Source: Mycolicibacterium sp. (lineage in GTDB: Bacteria; Actinomycetota; Actinomycetes; Mycobacteriales; Mycobacteriaceae). From it: DNA of 64,000 bases. The position numbers were made by a program, and so were the translations under genes. The stretch is from the NCBI GenBank assembly GCA_020637165.1, contig JACJWN010000006.1, positions 310,001 through 374,000 on the forward strand. Direction: 5' to 3'. Within the stretch, counting starts at the first letter, position 1. Each line of letters opens with the position of its first letter. Of the stretch, positions 1 to 9,916 are shown in pieces. A model generated the notes under the pieces. That model had not been told where the DNA came from. It saw only the letters and a list, made by a program, of their open reading frames with translations, and searched no databases.

Positions 1-88
1 CTCACGGTGTGTTAACGCCCGACGGTAGTCGCTGCTGCGCCGTTGGTGCCACATTTTGACGCACGTGTATCCGGGTCTTTCGGCCCCT

Positions 89-152
89 GTTACAAGCGAG
101 CACAGTTACACGGGAGCCCAATTACGCGGGAGCACCGTTACACGGGAACCGG
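89..152. repeat. Four 16-bp tandem repeats next to the comF-like stop codon
   Basis: Four consecutive 16-base units occupy 89-104, 105-120, 121-136 and 137-152 with the pattern (g/a)ttac(a/g)(a/c)g(c/g)gag(c)c... and two to six differences between neighbours. The array ends exactly one base before the stop codon of the comF-like gene on the minus strand, so it is in the 3' untranslated region of that transcript. The first 88 bases hold no gene I can support; the upstream gene of this strand would start or end outside the window. Confidence 0.75.
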
Positions 153-782
153 TCAGACATGGGCCAGGGTGAGCACCGCCGCCACCGCAACCCCGCCGGC
201 GCCCAGCGCCCGCACCGACTCGCGGGCGGTCACCCCTGTGGTGAGGACGTCATCAACCAGCAGGACCTCACCGCGCGGGCGCGCCGTCAGCCGCACCCGG
301 CCGGCGAGATTGCGTTCCCTGGCGGTGATCCCCAGCCCCACCGAGTCGCGAACCAGCGCCGATGTCCGCAGGGCGGGGACCACCGTGATCCGCGGGTCGG
401 CGACCGCCGCCGCCGCGGCGATGCGGGTGATGGGGTCGCCGCCGCGGCGGAGAGCCGCCAGGCGGCGGGTGGGCGCCGGGACCACGGTGAGCGGCAGACC
501 CACGACACCCCAGTCGGCGAGCCGGCCCACGCCCGCCGCCAGAAACCGGGCCAGCGGGGCGATCAGGTCACGACGGCCGTGCTCCTTGACCGCGACGATG
601 GCACCCCGGCGCGCGCCGGTGTAGCGGCCGAGGGCGAACACCGGGACCCCGGGATCCACCCGCGGGCCGATGACGTGGGGGTCCTCGGCGCGGACTTGCA
701 GGGCCGACTCGCAGGCCGCGCACCAGCGCCTCGACGGCGCGCCGCACCCGCCGCAGTGCAGCGGCAGGATCAAATCGAGCAT
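153..782 (-). CDS. ComF family phosphoribosyltransferase-like protein
   Basis: A 209-residue protein with an N-terminal zinc-ribbon-like pair of CxxC motifs (C10/C13 and C21/C24) and a type I phosphoribosyltransferase PRPP-binding loop, VLLVDDVLTTG, near residues 173-183. This is the ComF/amidophosphoribosyltransferase-like fold found beside lpqB in mycobacteria (Rv3242c position). In competent bacteria ComF works in DNA uptake; in mycobacteria the role is not known, so only the fold is called. I chose the ATG at 782 because the protein then begins just before the zinc ribbon; a longer start at 854 would run into the upstream lipoprotein gene, which stops at 815. Probably last gene of the mtrA-mtrB-lpqB transcript. 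Confidence 0.8.
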   Translation of the reverse strand: MLDLILPLHCGGCGAPSRRWCAACESALQVRAEDPHVIGPRVDPGVPVFALGRYTGARRGAIVAVKEHGRRDLIAPLARFLAAGVGRLADWGVVGLPLTVVPAPTRRLAALRRGGDPITRIAAAAAVADPRITVVPALRTSALVRDSVGLGITARERNLAGRVRLTARPRGEVLLVDDVLTTGVTARESVRALGAGGVAVAAVLTLAHV

Positions 783-814
783 GCCCGCAGTGTGGCGGGC
801 CGGTCCGACAACTC

Positions 815-2374
815 TCAGGCCCGCGGGCGCAGCCGCAGGCTGTCTGCCACCCATCCGACCCGGCCGTCCGGGTCACGGACGAACGGCAGCCGTAGGCCGT
901 CGGTGACGGCGAGGTCCCGCGCCAGGAAGCGCACCGCCGCGGGTTCGGGCGGGGGCGGGGCCAGGGCCGGCTGCCAGGCCCCCTGCAGCTCGATCAGCTC
1001 GAGACTGCGCTGCATGCCCGATGCGGACACCCGGAACGTCTCGATCCGTCCGGGATCGGCGTAGCGGCCCGCGTAGGAACGCAGTTCGGCCGAGCCCAGC
1101 CGGAAGTCCGGCGGATCCTCCGGGGCCAACAGTGCCTGCAGCGGGCCCACCCGCCCGGACAGCGGCGCGAGCCCGGGATAGCGGGCCAGTGCCGCCTTGA
1201 GCGCGGCCAGGCCGGCCGCCGCGCCGGGCTGGCCGTTGAGCAGCAGGACGAAGGCGAACCGACGTTCCGGCACCGCGACGAACACCGTGTGCTGGCCCAG
1301 GGTGTCGCCGTCGTGGGAGATCACGCGCAGCCCGTCGACGTCCTGGACGAACCAGCTGCGGCCCATCGACAACTCCAGGCCGGGCACCGGTACCGCCGGC
1401 TCCTGCATCGCCGTGCGGCTCGCCGCGGTGATGATCCGGGCCTTTTCGGGCGGCAGCAGGCCGAGGTGCAAACGGGCGTAACGCAGCACGTCGCGCGTGG
1501 TCGACCAGATCCCGCCGGCCGGGTCGGCGTTGCGCGGCACCCAGAGCGGGGTCTGGACGGCCACGGTCTGCCGGCCGTTGACCTCGATCGCGGTATGCCC
1601 GTCGCAGTAGGGGCGTTTCAGGACCTCCGCACGATGCAGGACCGTGTTGGCCAGGCCGAGCGGGCCCAGCACCAGACGCTGCATCGCCTCGTTGTAGTCG
1701 GCCGTCGCGGCCAGTTCGACGAGCCGGCCCAGCAACTGAAAGGCCGCGTTGTTGTAGGAGAAGAACTCCCCGCACCGGAACAGCTGGGGCAGTTCGGGTA
1801 GCCGGGTGTCGACGTAACGGGCCAGTGCGTAGGGACCGTCGCCGGTGTCGACGATCTCGTCGCCGTACCACCCGGCCGTGTGGTCGAGCAGATTGCCGAC
1901 GGTCACCGCCTCGATGGTCTCCCGGTCGCGCAACCGCAGGCCGCGCAGGTACCGGCGGACCGGGCCGTCCACTGCCAGCTTGCGCTCGTCGATCAGCCGC
2001 CAGACCGCGGTGGCGGTGTAGGTCTTGCTCAGCGATCCGATCTGGAACAACGTGTTCGAGGTCACCGGCCGCAACGAGGACGCACTGGCCACCCCGAACG
2101 TCGCGTGCTCCTCGCGGCGGTCGGTCAGGATGCCCAGCGCGGCCCCGGGGATACCGGACCCGCGCATCGCCTCCACCAGCGCGTCGGCGACCGCGCGAAA
2201 CTCCGGCGAGGCGTTGCGGGCGAGGAAGACCGGCAGCGGCAGTTCCGGTGCGGGCGGCCCGGGCGTCGCGGTGGCGGCGCCGCGGCCGTCCGGTGCCCGG
2301 TGGGCGCATCCGGCCATCGCGGCGGCCAGGACCAGCATCATCCCGCGGCGGGATATCCCGCCGGCGCTCGGCAT
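815..2374 (-). CDS. Serine hydrolase lipoprotein, beta-lactamase (class C/EstB) family
   Basis: A 519-residue exported protein. The N-terminus has a twin-arginine-like SRRGMM followed by a short hydrophobic stretch and a lipobox ending at C23 (AMAGC), so it is probably a Tat-exported lipoprotein. The penicillin-binding-type catalytic triad is visible: SLSK (S114, K117), YNN (Y207-N209) and an HDG motif near residue 364 in the place of KTG, which is typical of class C/EstB-like serine hydrolases. A C-terminal beta-rich domain of about 100 residues begins with an LRSYAGRY element as in DUF3471-type tails. The substrate is unknown: peptidoglycan peptide, ester or beta-lactam are all possible. 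It starts 10 bases after lpqB stops and is probably in its operon; M. tuberculosis has a different gene here. Confidence 0.85.
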   Translation of the reverse strand: MPSAGGISRRGMMLVLAAAMAGCAHRAPDGRGAATATPGPPAPELPLPVFLARNASPEFRAVADALVEAMRGSGIPGAALGILTDRREEHATFGVASASSLRPVTSNTLFQIGSLSKTYTATAVWRLIDERKLAVDGPVRRYLRGLRLRDRETIEAVTVGNLLDHTAGWYGDEIVDTGDGPYALARYVDTRLPELPQLFRCGEFFSYNNAAFQLLGRLVELAATADYNEAMQRLVLGPLGLANTVLHRAEVLKRPYCDGHTAIEVNGRQTVAVQTPLWVPRNADPAGGIWSTTRDVLRYARLHLGLLPPEKARIITAASRTAMQEPAVPVPGLELSMGRSWFVQDVDGLRVISHDGDTLGQHTVFVAVPERRFAFVLLLNGQPGAAAGLAALKAALARYPGLAPLSGRVGPLQALLAPEDPPDFRLGSAELRSYAGRYADPGRIETFRVSASGMQRSLELIELQGAWQPALAPPPPEPAAVRFLARDLAVTDGLRLPFVRDPDGRVGWVADSLRLRPRA

Positions 2375-2384
2375 GCCCGGTCCC

Positions 2385-4139
2385 CTAACCGGGCATGACC
2401 GGCACCGTGCCGGGAACCATGAACGGCCGCAACTCCGACCAGGACTGACCGCTGGGTTCGGTGGTGGCCAGCAGTTGCAACACCCCGCGGGCGTCGGCGA
2501 CGTAGACCGCCGACGGGTTGGCCGCCACCGCCGAGACCGGCAGCACCAGATTGTTGCCGGGACCGTCGGAGTTCACCCCGTCGAGGTTGACGTAGGAAAC
2601 CGGATGGGCCGGATCGTTGCGGGTCACCACCATGTCATCGCCGGTGCGCCAGGACAGCGACACCACCGAGTCGCCCAACCCGAACCCGATCCGGCGCGGA
2701 TAGGTCAGCGCGAAATCCCCGCCGGCGGTCTGCTCGATCCCGGCCAGCACGGCCTCGCCGTCGATCACCATCGCTGCTCTGGTGCCGTCCCGGGAGAGCT
2801 GCAGTTCGGTGATCGAACCGGGGAACCTCGATGTGACCGCGGCGGAGTCCACCGGGATGCGGGCGGGCTGGCCGGAGGCCTGCTCGCGTATCACCCGGAC
2901 GACGCTGTTGCCGTCGACCACCACCCACACCGCGTCGTCGAGCGCCCAGGACGGGCGCGAGAGCGTCCGGCCGTCGGTGGCGCGTAACGCCTGCCCGCCG
3001 TTGGGCCCGATCCACAACGAGGCGCCCCCGTTCGGCGGCCCGGCGACCGAGGCCACGTCCCTACCGGACCGCGAGAACGCCGCGCTGCGCTGGTCGGTCA
3101 GGGCCCCGAAGGAACCGGGCACCTTGACCGATTGCTGACCGTCGAGGGCCACCATCGAACCGCCCATCAGCGCGTGCACCCCGGCCGCCGCCCCGTCGAC
3201 GGCGCCGGGATCGGTGGCGGCCACATCGGTGGTCTTCCAGCCGTCGACCAAGCGGTCGTCCAGTGGCGCGCCGTCGGCGTTGATCAGGTAAGGCCCCTTG
3301 ATGTCCGAGCGGGCCAGCGTCCATATGAGCTGGGCGGCCAGCAGCAGCCTGCTGTTGGGGTCGGTGGTGGTCAGGTTCTCCAGGTCGATGCGGGCACCGC
3401 CGTAACCGCGGCCGACACCGGTCTTGCCGCCGTCGGCGCGGGTCACCGGGCCGCGCATCTTCAGCGGCGGGCCGAGAAGGTTGAGGACAGTCTTGGCCAT
3501 CTCCGGCCGCGGGCCGGCGAGGAGCTTGTTGACCAGTTCGGTGGCTACCAGGTCCGGCGCCGACACCGCGACGTAGCGGGGGTCGGGAACGACGGTCGTG
3601 CCGGTCGGGTCCACGAAGTAAAGCGTGTAGCGCTTGTAGGCGGACTGGAACTGTTGCCAGTCCAGGAACACCCCGTTGGGCAGCCGGTCGATCCGCCAGC
3701 CGTTGGGCGTCTGCACCAGTTCGATCGGTCCGGGGTCGGGCAGCGCCCCATCACCGGTCTCGAACACCCCGATATCGGACAGCGAGCCGAGGATCTCGGC
3801 CGACATGGTCACCGACACCTTGTCCGAGGACCGGGTCTGGGTGAACGCCACCTTGTCGATCAGCAGGGCGCTGCCCTGATCGTCCCAGTCCTTGGATGCC
3901 GACTCGGTGAGGAACTGCCGGGCCGCCAGATGCCGGTTGGCCGGATCTGCGGTGGCCTTGAGGAATTCCCGCAGCAACTGATCGGGGCTCATGGCGGGGT
4001 TGGGCTCCGGCAACTGCTTGGGGCTGGGGAGCGCGACGGTTCCGATCGCCTGCGGCGGGGAGGAGTCGGGGACCCCGGCGCAGCCAGGCACCCATACGAT
4101 CAGGCCGGCCAGCACAACGGTCAGGAGCCTGCGGGTCAC
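2385..4139 (-). CDS. lpqB: Lipoprotein LpqB, MtrAB accessory protein
   Basis: A 584-residue lipoprotein: a basic N-terminus, a hydrophobic segment and a lipobox ending in VPGC at C20. The first half carries a GerMN-like domain and the second half a beta-propeller-like region, the layout known for LpqB. In mycobacteria LpqB interacts with the extracellular part of the sensor kinase MtrB and modulates MtrA phosphorylation, motility/biofilm and cell wall phenotypes. The ATG overlaps the end of mtrB by four bases (4136-4139), a translational coupling that fits joint production of the sensor and its accessory protein. Length agrees with the family. Confidence 0.95.
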   Translation of the reverse strand: MTRRLLTVVLAGLIVWVPGCAGVPDSSPPQAIGTVALPSPKQLPEPNPAMSPDQLLREFLKATADPANRHLAARQFLTESASKDWDDQGSALLIDKVAFTQTRSSDKVSVTMSAEILGSLSDIGVFETGDGALPDPGPIELVQTPNGWRIDRLPNGVFLDWQQFQSAYKRYTLYFVDPTGTTVVPDPRYVAVSAPDLVATELVNKLLAGPRPEMAKTVLNLLGPPLKMRGPVTRADGGKTGVGRGYGGARIDLENLTTTDPNSRLLLAAQLIWTLARSDIKGPYLINADGAPLDDRLVDGWKTTDVAATDPGAVDGAAAGVHALMGGSMVALDGQQSVKVPGSFGALTDQRSAAFSRSGRDVASVAGPPNGGASLWIGPNGGQALRATDGRTLSRPSWALDDAVWVVVDGNSVVRVIREQASGQPARIPVDSAAVTSRFPGSITELQLSRDGTRAAMVIDGEAVLAGIEQTAGGDFALTYPRRIGFGLGDSVVSLSWRTGDDMVVTRNDPAHPVSYVNLDGVNSDGPGNNLVLPVSAVAANPSAVYVADARGVLQLLATTEPSGQSWSELRPFMVPGTVPVMPG

Positions 4140-5803
4140 ACCCGCTCCCCCGCGGTCTCGCGCTGCCGGAGCTGGCGGACCTGGTCGTCATGGTTTTCGC
4201 GGCCAGGGGGTTTGAGCGGCAGCGGGCTGGTGGTGACCTTGTGGCCGCGCACCAGCGGCAGGGTCAGCCGGAAGCAGGCCCCCTTGCCCGGTTCGCCCCA
4301 GGCTTCCAGCCGGCCCTGGTGCAGCCGGGCGTCCTCGATGCTGATCGCCAGTCCGAGCCCGGTGCCGCCGGAGCGGCGCACTCGGGACGGGTCGGAGCGG
4401 AAGAACCGGCTGAACACCAGCTTCTCCTCGCCGGGGCGCAGCCCCACCCCGAAGTCGCGGACGGTGACCGCGACGGTGTCCTCGTCGGCGGCCATCCTGA
4501 TCTGCACCGGCTGGTGCTCGGCGTGGTCGATGGCGTTGGCGATGAGGTTGCGCAGGATGCGTTCGACCCGGCGGGGGTCGACCTCGGCGACGATCGGGTG
4601 GTCGGGCATGTCGACCTGAAGTTCGATGGCGGCCTCGTCGGCCAGGTGGCCCACATTGTCCAGTGCGCTGTTGACCGTGGTCCGCAGGTCGACCGCCTCG
4701 ACCGACAGTTCGGCGACGCCGGCGTCGTGCCGGGAGATCTCCAGCAGGTCGTTGAGCAGTCCCTCGAACCGGTCGAGTTCGCTGACCAGCAGTTCGGTGG
4801 AGCGGCGCAACGCCGGGTCGAGATCCTCGCCGTGGTCGTAGATCAGGTCGGCGGCCATCCGGACCGTGGTCAGTGGGGTGCGCAGTTCGTGGCTGACGTC
4901 GGAGGTGAACCGGCGCTGCAGGTTGCCGAACTCCTCGAGAGTGGTGATCTGGCGTTGCAGGCTCTCGGCCATGTCATTGAACGACACCGCCAGCCGGGCC
5001 ATATCGTCCTCGCCGCGCACCGGCATCCGCTCGGACAGGTGCCCCTCGGCGAACCGCTCGGCGATCCGCGAGGCCGAGCGCACCGGCAGCACCACCTGAC
5101 GCGAGACCAGCAGGGCGATCCCGGCCAGCAGCACCAGCAGGACCAGACCACCGGTGGCCATGGTGCCGCGCACCAGCGTGATGGTGTTCTCCTCGCTGGT
5201 CAGCGGGAAGATCAGGTACAACTCCAGATTGGCCACCCGCGACGGTGCCGGGGTGCCGATAAGCAGGGCGGGACCGGAGAAGCCCTCGGTGCGCACCGCG
5301 GCGTACTGATAGCTGACCTGGCCGGCTTTGACGAAATCGCGCAGCGAGCGCGGTATCTGGTCGACCGGTCCGGCGGCGGTGGCCTCGCGCGGGCCGTCGC
5401 CGGGCACCATCAGCACCGCGTCGAAGGTGCCCGCCAACCCGGCGCCGGAGGTCTGCCCGGTCTTGGAGAGCAGGGTGTTGCGGGCCAGTTGCAGGCTGCT
5501 GTCCAGGGAGCGGGTCTCCTCACCGCTGACGATCCCGCTGACGGTGCCCCGGGCCCGGTTGACCTCCTCGGTGCCGGCCCGGACCTTGACGTCGAGGACC
5601 CGGTTGGTGATCTGGCTGGTGAGCACGAACCCGAGCACCAGGATGACCGCGGCCGACAGGCCCAGCGTCAGGACCACCACCCGCAGTTGCAGCGAGCGGC
5701 GCCAGATGGTCCCGAGCGCCCGGCTCACCGCGCTGGTCCCGCGCACTAGCGGACCCGAACGGCCCCACGGGCCGCGGATGCGCCGACGCGACGACCAGAT
5801 CAC
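4136..5803 (-). CDS. mtrB: Sensor histidine kinase MtrB
   Basis: A 555-residue membrane histidine kinase. Two transmembrane segments (about residues 40-66 and 218-240) enclose an extracellular sensor region; a HAMP domain follows. The phosphoacceptor box reads [13 protein letters not shown] with H305, and the ATPase domain has an N-box ([12 protein letters not shown], about 434-445), G1 (DFGVGL) and G2 ([10 protein letters not shown]). MtrB controls MtrA, the essential response regulator coordinating cell division, replication and peptidoglycan hydrolase expression. The mtrA stop lies 32 bases away and lpqB overlaps at the other end, giving the conserved mtrA-mtrB-lpqB order. The C-terminal tail is charged and short. 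Confidence 0.97.
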   Translation of the reverse strand: MIWSSRRRIRGPWGRSGPLVRGTSAVSRALGTIWRRSLQLRVVVLTLGLSAAVILVLGFVLTSQITNRVLDVKVRAGTEEVNRARGTVSGIVSGEETRSLDSSLQLARNTLLSKTGQTSGAGLAGTFDAVLMVPGDGPREATAAGPVDQIPRSLRDFVKAGQVSYQYAAVRTEGFSGPALLIGTPAPSRVANLELYLIFPLTSEENTITLVRGTMATGGLVLLVLLAGIALLVSRQVVLPVRSASRIAERFAEGHLSERMPVRGEDDMARLAVSFNDMAESLQRQITTLEEFGNLQRRFTSDVSHELRTPLTTVRMAADLIYDHGEDLDPALRRSTELLVSELDRFEGLLNDLLEISRHDAGVAELSVEAVDLRTTVNSALDNVGHLADEAAIELQVDMPDHPIVAEVDPRRVERILRNLIANAIDHAEHQPVQIRMAADEDTVAVTVRDFGVGLRPGEEKLVFSRFFRSDPSRVRRSGGTGLGLAISIEDARLHQGRLEAWGEPGKGACFRLTLPLVRGHKVTTSPLPLKPPGRENHDDQVRQLRQRETAGERV

Positions 5804-5835
5804 GGGCGCCTCTCCTCCTCAGCCGATGGCACGGA

Positions 5836-6522
5836 TCACGGGGGGCCGGCCTTGTAGCCCACTCCCCGAACCGTCAGGACGACCTGCGGGTTCTCCGGGT
5901 CCTTCTCGACCTTGGCCCGCAGGCGCTGCACATGAACGTTGACCAGACGGGTGTCGGCGGGATGACGGTACCCCCACACCTGTTCCAGCAGTACATCTCG
6001 AGTAAACACCTGACGCGGTTTGCGCGCCAATGCGACCAGCAGGTCGAACTCCAGCGGCGTCAACGAGATCTGTTCGCCGGCCCGGGTCACCTTGTGGGCG
6101 GGGACGTCGATCTCGATATCGCCGATGGACAGCATCTCGGCCGGTTCATCCTCGTTGCGCCGCAGTCGGGCACGGACCCGTGCCACCAGTTCCTTGGGCT
6201 TGAACGGCTTCATCACGTAGTCGTCGGCACCCGACTCCAGGCCGAGCACCACGTCGACGGTGTCGGTCTTGGCGGTCAGCATCACGATCGGCACCCCCGA
6301 GTCGGCGCGCAGCACCCGGCACACGTCGATGCCGTTCATACCGGGCAGCATCAGGTCGAGCAGCACCAGGTCGGGCCGAAGTTCGCGGACCGCGGTGAGT
6401 GCCTGTGAACCGTCGGCGATGACCGCTGTCTCGAATCCCTCGTTACGCAGGACGATGGTGAGCATCTCGGCGAGCGAGGGGTCGTCGTCGACGACGAGAA
6501 TCCTTTGCCTCATGGCGTCCAT
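5836..6522 (-). CDS. mtrA: Response regulator MtrA
   Basis: A 228-residue OmpR/PhoB-type response regulator, almost identical to the remembered M. tuberculosis MtrA sequence. The receiver domain has the acidic cluster VDDD (residues 11-14) and the phosphoacceptor D56 in LVLLDLMLPG; the winged-helix DNA-binding domain carries the usual RLVNVHVQRLRAKVE recognition region near the C-terminus. MtrA is essential and regulates division, dnaA and cell wall hydrolases. I chose the ATG at 6522 because it gives the family length; an in-frame ATG at 6513 is the alternative. The 74 bases between tmk and mtrA may hold its own promoter, but I see no convincing box. Confidence 0.97.
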   Translation of the reverse strand: MDAMRQRILVVDDDPSLAEMLTIVLRNEGFETAVIADGSQALTAVRELRPDLVLLDLMLPGMNGIDVCRVLRADSGVPIVMLTAKTDTVDVVLGLESGADDYVMKPFKPKELVARVRARLRRNEDEPAEMLSIGDIEIDVPAHKVTRAGEQISLTPLEFDLLVALARKPRQVFTRDVLLEQVWGYRHPADTRLVNVHVQRLRAKVEKDPENPQVVLTVRGVGYKAGPP

Positions 6523-6596
6523 GGTGTCATCGAATCGCGATAAACCGCCGCTACCACACGCGCATGTTGCGACGCAGGTTTTCAGCCACCGGCATT

Positions 6597-7253
6597 TCAG
6601 CCGAGCAGCGCTGCCGCCAACCGGTCCGGTTCGACCTCGGCCCCGCCGACACCGGCCACCGTCCACCGCCCGTGCCAGTTACGCTCGGCCAGGCCCGCGT
6701 ACACCGCACCGGTGCGATGTTGCAGGCCGTCGTCGCGCTCGTAGGCGTCGCGGGCCCGGTCAGCCTCCTCGTCGGCCCGACGTCGGGCCCGCTCGCCGGC
6801 CAGCGCGACGGGAACACCGAGCAGGATCTGATGGTCCGGCTTCGGCAGCCCCAGCCGCCCGTATTCCAGTTCACCGACCCACGCGACCATCTCGCCGTCG
6901 GCGTCCTGATGCAGGCGGGCGGCGCTGTAGGCCGCGTTGGAGGCCACATAGCGGTCCAGTATGACGACGTCGTGCCCGGCGCACAGCTCACCGATGCGCT
7001 CCTTGGCCCCGGCCCGGTCGAGGGCGAACAACACCGCCATCGCGTAGATCGAGGCCGCCAGATCGCCGTGTTCGCCGTGCAATGCCTCGTGGGCGAGGTC
7101 GGCGGTGACCGACTGTCCGTAGCGCGGGAAGGCCAGCGTGGCGACCGAACGGCCCTCGGCGCGCAACGCGCGCCGCAGCCCTTCGGCGAGCGTGCGTTTG
7201 CCGGCGCCGTCGAGACCTTCGATGACGACGAGAGCACCAGCTCCGTCAGCCAC
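6597..7253 (-). CDS. tmk: Thymidylate kinase
   Basis: A roughly 218-residue dTMP kinase that phosphorylates dTMP to dTDP. The P-loop IEGLDGAGKRTL is at the N-terminus, the DRY-type motif appears in VVILDRYVASNAAYSAAR, and FPRYGQS matches the mycobacterial enzyme. The start is uncertain: three in-frame GTG codons lie at 7295, 7271 and 7253. I prefer 7253 because a G-rich stretch precedes it and the protein then begins only about eight residues before the first beta strand. It lies between sahH and mtrA on the same strand, as in other mycobacteria, with a repeat-bearing spacer separating it from sahH. Confidence 0.92.
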   Translation of the reverse strand: MADGAGALVVIEGLDGAGKRTLAEGLRRALRAEGRSVATLAFPRYGQSVTADLAHEALHGEHGDLAASIYAMAVLFALDRAGAKERIGELCAGHDVVILDRYVASNAAYSAARLHQDADGEMVAWVGELEYGRLGLPKPDHQILLGVPVALAGERARRRADEEADRARDAYERDDGLQHRTGAVYAGLAERNWHGRWTVAGVGGAEVEPDRLAAALLG

Positions 7254-7323
7254 GACCGCCCCACCAGTCACACCGACCCCAGGATGGGGGCACACCGTTT
7301 TTGCCCACCTTCAAGCGACAATC

Positions 7324-7396
7324 CGAACTCACTGGAACCGAACTCACTGGAGCCGAACTCACTGGGCGCTACTCATAGGGCGCTACTCACTGGGCG
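7324..7396. repeat. Five degenerate 14-15-bp tandem repeats between sahH and tmk
   Basis: Units are at 7324-7338, 7339-7353, 7354-7368, 7369-7382 and 7383-7396. The first three read cgaactcactgg(a/g)(a/g)(c/g) with one or two changes; the last two drop one base and read ctactca(c/t)(t/a)gggcg. They fill most of the gap between the sahH stop (7449) and the tmk start, so they would be transcribed in any sahH-tmk read-through message. No protein-coding function is likely because two unit lengths change the frame. Confidence 0.75.
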
Positions 7397-7448
7397 TTGT
7401 CGCTACGAGGCGGGCAAAACGGTGGTCACCACCGGCACGGGATCCGGC

Positions 7449-8906
<1,458 letters not shown>

Positions 8907-8930
8907 GGGCACACCGTATCCCGGCGCTGA

Positions 8931-9542
8931 TCAGACAGCCCCGCCGCCCCCGGCGCCGTACCGCTCGGCGAACGGTGTCATCAGCCGGGCCAGATCGGCG
9001 GCCACGTCGTGGTCGGCCTCCGGCGGCATCGAGACGTAACTCAAGGCCAGCCGCACGATCGCGCGTGCCAGCACGCCGGAATCCTCCGGCCCGGCGTGGA
9101 CCCAGCTGTCGGTGAAGGCCTGCGCCATTCGCGCCGAGCAACGAGCGATGATCGGTCCGCTGTCGGTGGTGATGATCTGCAGTAGGTCCGGCTTGGCCTC
9201 GCCGGAGAGCAACGAGACGATCAGCGGGTCGGCGGCCGATTCGGCGAAGAACGCGCGGAAACCGGCCAGGAACGCGCCGTAGACGTCGCCGGTATGTTCG
9301 TCGATGGCGGTGTCGATGCGGTCGACGAGCCGGTCGGCCAGCCGCAACGCGTACCCCTGGGCCAGGCCCTGCCGGGAGCCGAACTCGTTGTAGATGGTCT
9401 GGCGGCTGATACCCGCGGTGCGCGCCACGTCGGACAGCGTGACCGCCGACCAGTCCTTGCTCAGCAGTTCCTCGCGCATGGCGTCGAGGATGGAATCGCG
9501 CAGCAGCGCCCGGGAGGCCTCGGCGAAGGGCAGACGGCTCAA
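8931..9542 (-). CDS. TetR family regulator of the alkane hydroxylase operon (AlkX-like)
   Basis: A 203-residue TetR-type repressor. The N-terminal helix-turn-helix is clear ([20 protein letters not shown], about residues 35-54), followed by a variable ligand-binding domain. I chose a TTG start at 9542 because it overlaps the rubB stop as TTGA, matching the tight coupling of the rest of the operon; upstream starts would lie inside rubB. It sits at the Rv3249c position as last gene of alkB-rubA-rubB-alkX. AlkX proteins of Dietzia and mycobacteria repress their own alk operon and respond to fatty acid products. A candidate operator lies in front of alkB at 11175-11195. Confidence 0.88.
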   Translation of the reverse strand: MSRLPFAEASRALLRDSILDAMREELLSKDWSAVTLSDVARTAGISRQTIYNEFGSRQGLAQGYALRLADRLVDRIDTAIDEHTGDVYGAFLAGFRAFFAESAADPLIVSLLSGEAKPDLLQIITTDSGPIIARCSARMAQAFTDSWVHAGPEDSGVLARAIVRLALSYVSMPPEADHDVAADLARLMTPFAERYGAGGGGAV

Positions 9543-9721
9543 CGGCTGATTTCCACCATCTCGAAATCGGACTTGGCCGCTCCGCAGTTGGGGCAGGTCC
9601 AGTCCTCGGGGATGTCCTCCCATCGGGTGCCCGGGGCGATACCGTCCTCAGGCCAGCCCTCGGCCTCGTCGTACTGGAAACCGCACACCATGCACTCGTA
9701 GAGTCTGTACGCCGTACTCAT
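9539..9721 (-). CDS. rubB: Rubredoxin (AlkG2-like)
   Basis: A 60-residue rubredoxin with the two iron-binding knuckles CMVCG (C10, C13) and CPNCG (C43, C46), and the conserved aromatic/proline core [12 protein letters not shown] and WEDIPEDW. A single Fe(S-Cys)4 centre transfers electrons to the membrane alkane hydroxylase AlkB. A purine-rich aggat lies about nine bases before the ATG, unlike its neighbours, which start by overlap. Second of two adjacent rubredoxins; the WTCPNCG form resembles the electron-donating type. Confidence 0.95.
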   Translation of the reverse strand: MSTAYRLYECMVCGFQYDEAEGWPEDGIAPGTRWEDIPEDWTCPNCGAAKSDFEMVEISR

Positions 9722-9748
9722 TTGCTCAATCCTGCACGACTCATCGAT

Positions 9749-9916
9749 TCACTCCTGAACGGGTTCGAAGTCGACCTTCTCGCGGACCCCGCAATCCGGG
9801 CAGCACCAGTCGTCGGGAACCCGGTCCCACCCGGCGCCGGCCGGGAAGCCCTCCCTGGGCTCCCCGCGGGCCTCGTCATAGACGTACTCGCAGACCGGGC
9901 ACCGGAAGGCGCTCAC
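9749..9916 (-). CDS. rubA: Rubredoxin (short, adjacent to alkB)
   Basis: A 55-residue rubredoxin with cysteines in CPVCEYVY (C6, C9) and CCPDCG (C39, C42), plus the conserved WDRVPDDW. The GTG start at 9916 overlaps the alkB stop (GTGA type), which implies translational coupling with alkB. The extra cysteine next to the second knuckle (C38) and the shorter sequence separate it from the neighbouring rubredoxin; in characterised systems one of the paired rubredoxins serves AlkB better than the other. It ends 27 bases before rubB. Confidence 0.93.
   Translation of the reverse strand: MSAFRCPVCEYVYDEARGEPREGFPAGAGWDRVPDDWCCPDCGVREKVDFEPVQE

Noticed and set aside
43-624. A plus-strand frame over the comF-like gene and the 16-base repeats
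   Set aside because: Low-complexity Arg/Ala/Thr composition, opposite a recognisable phosphoribosyltransferase.
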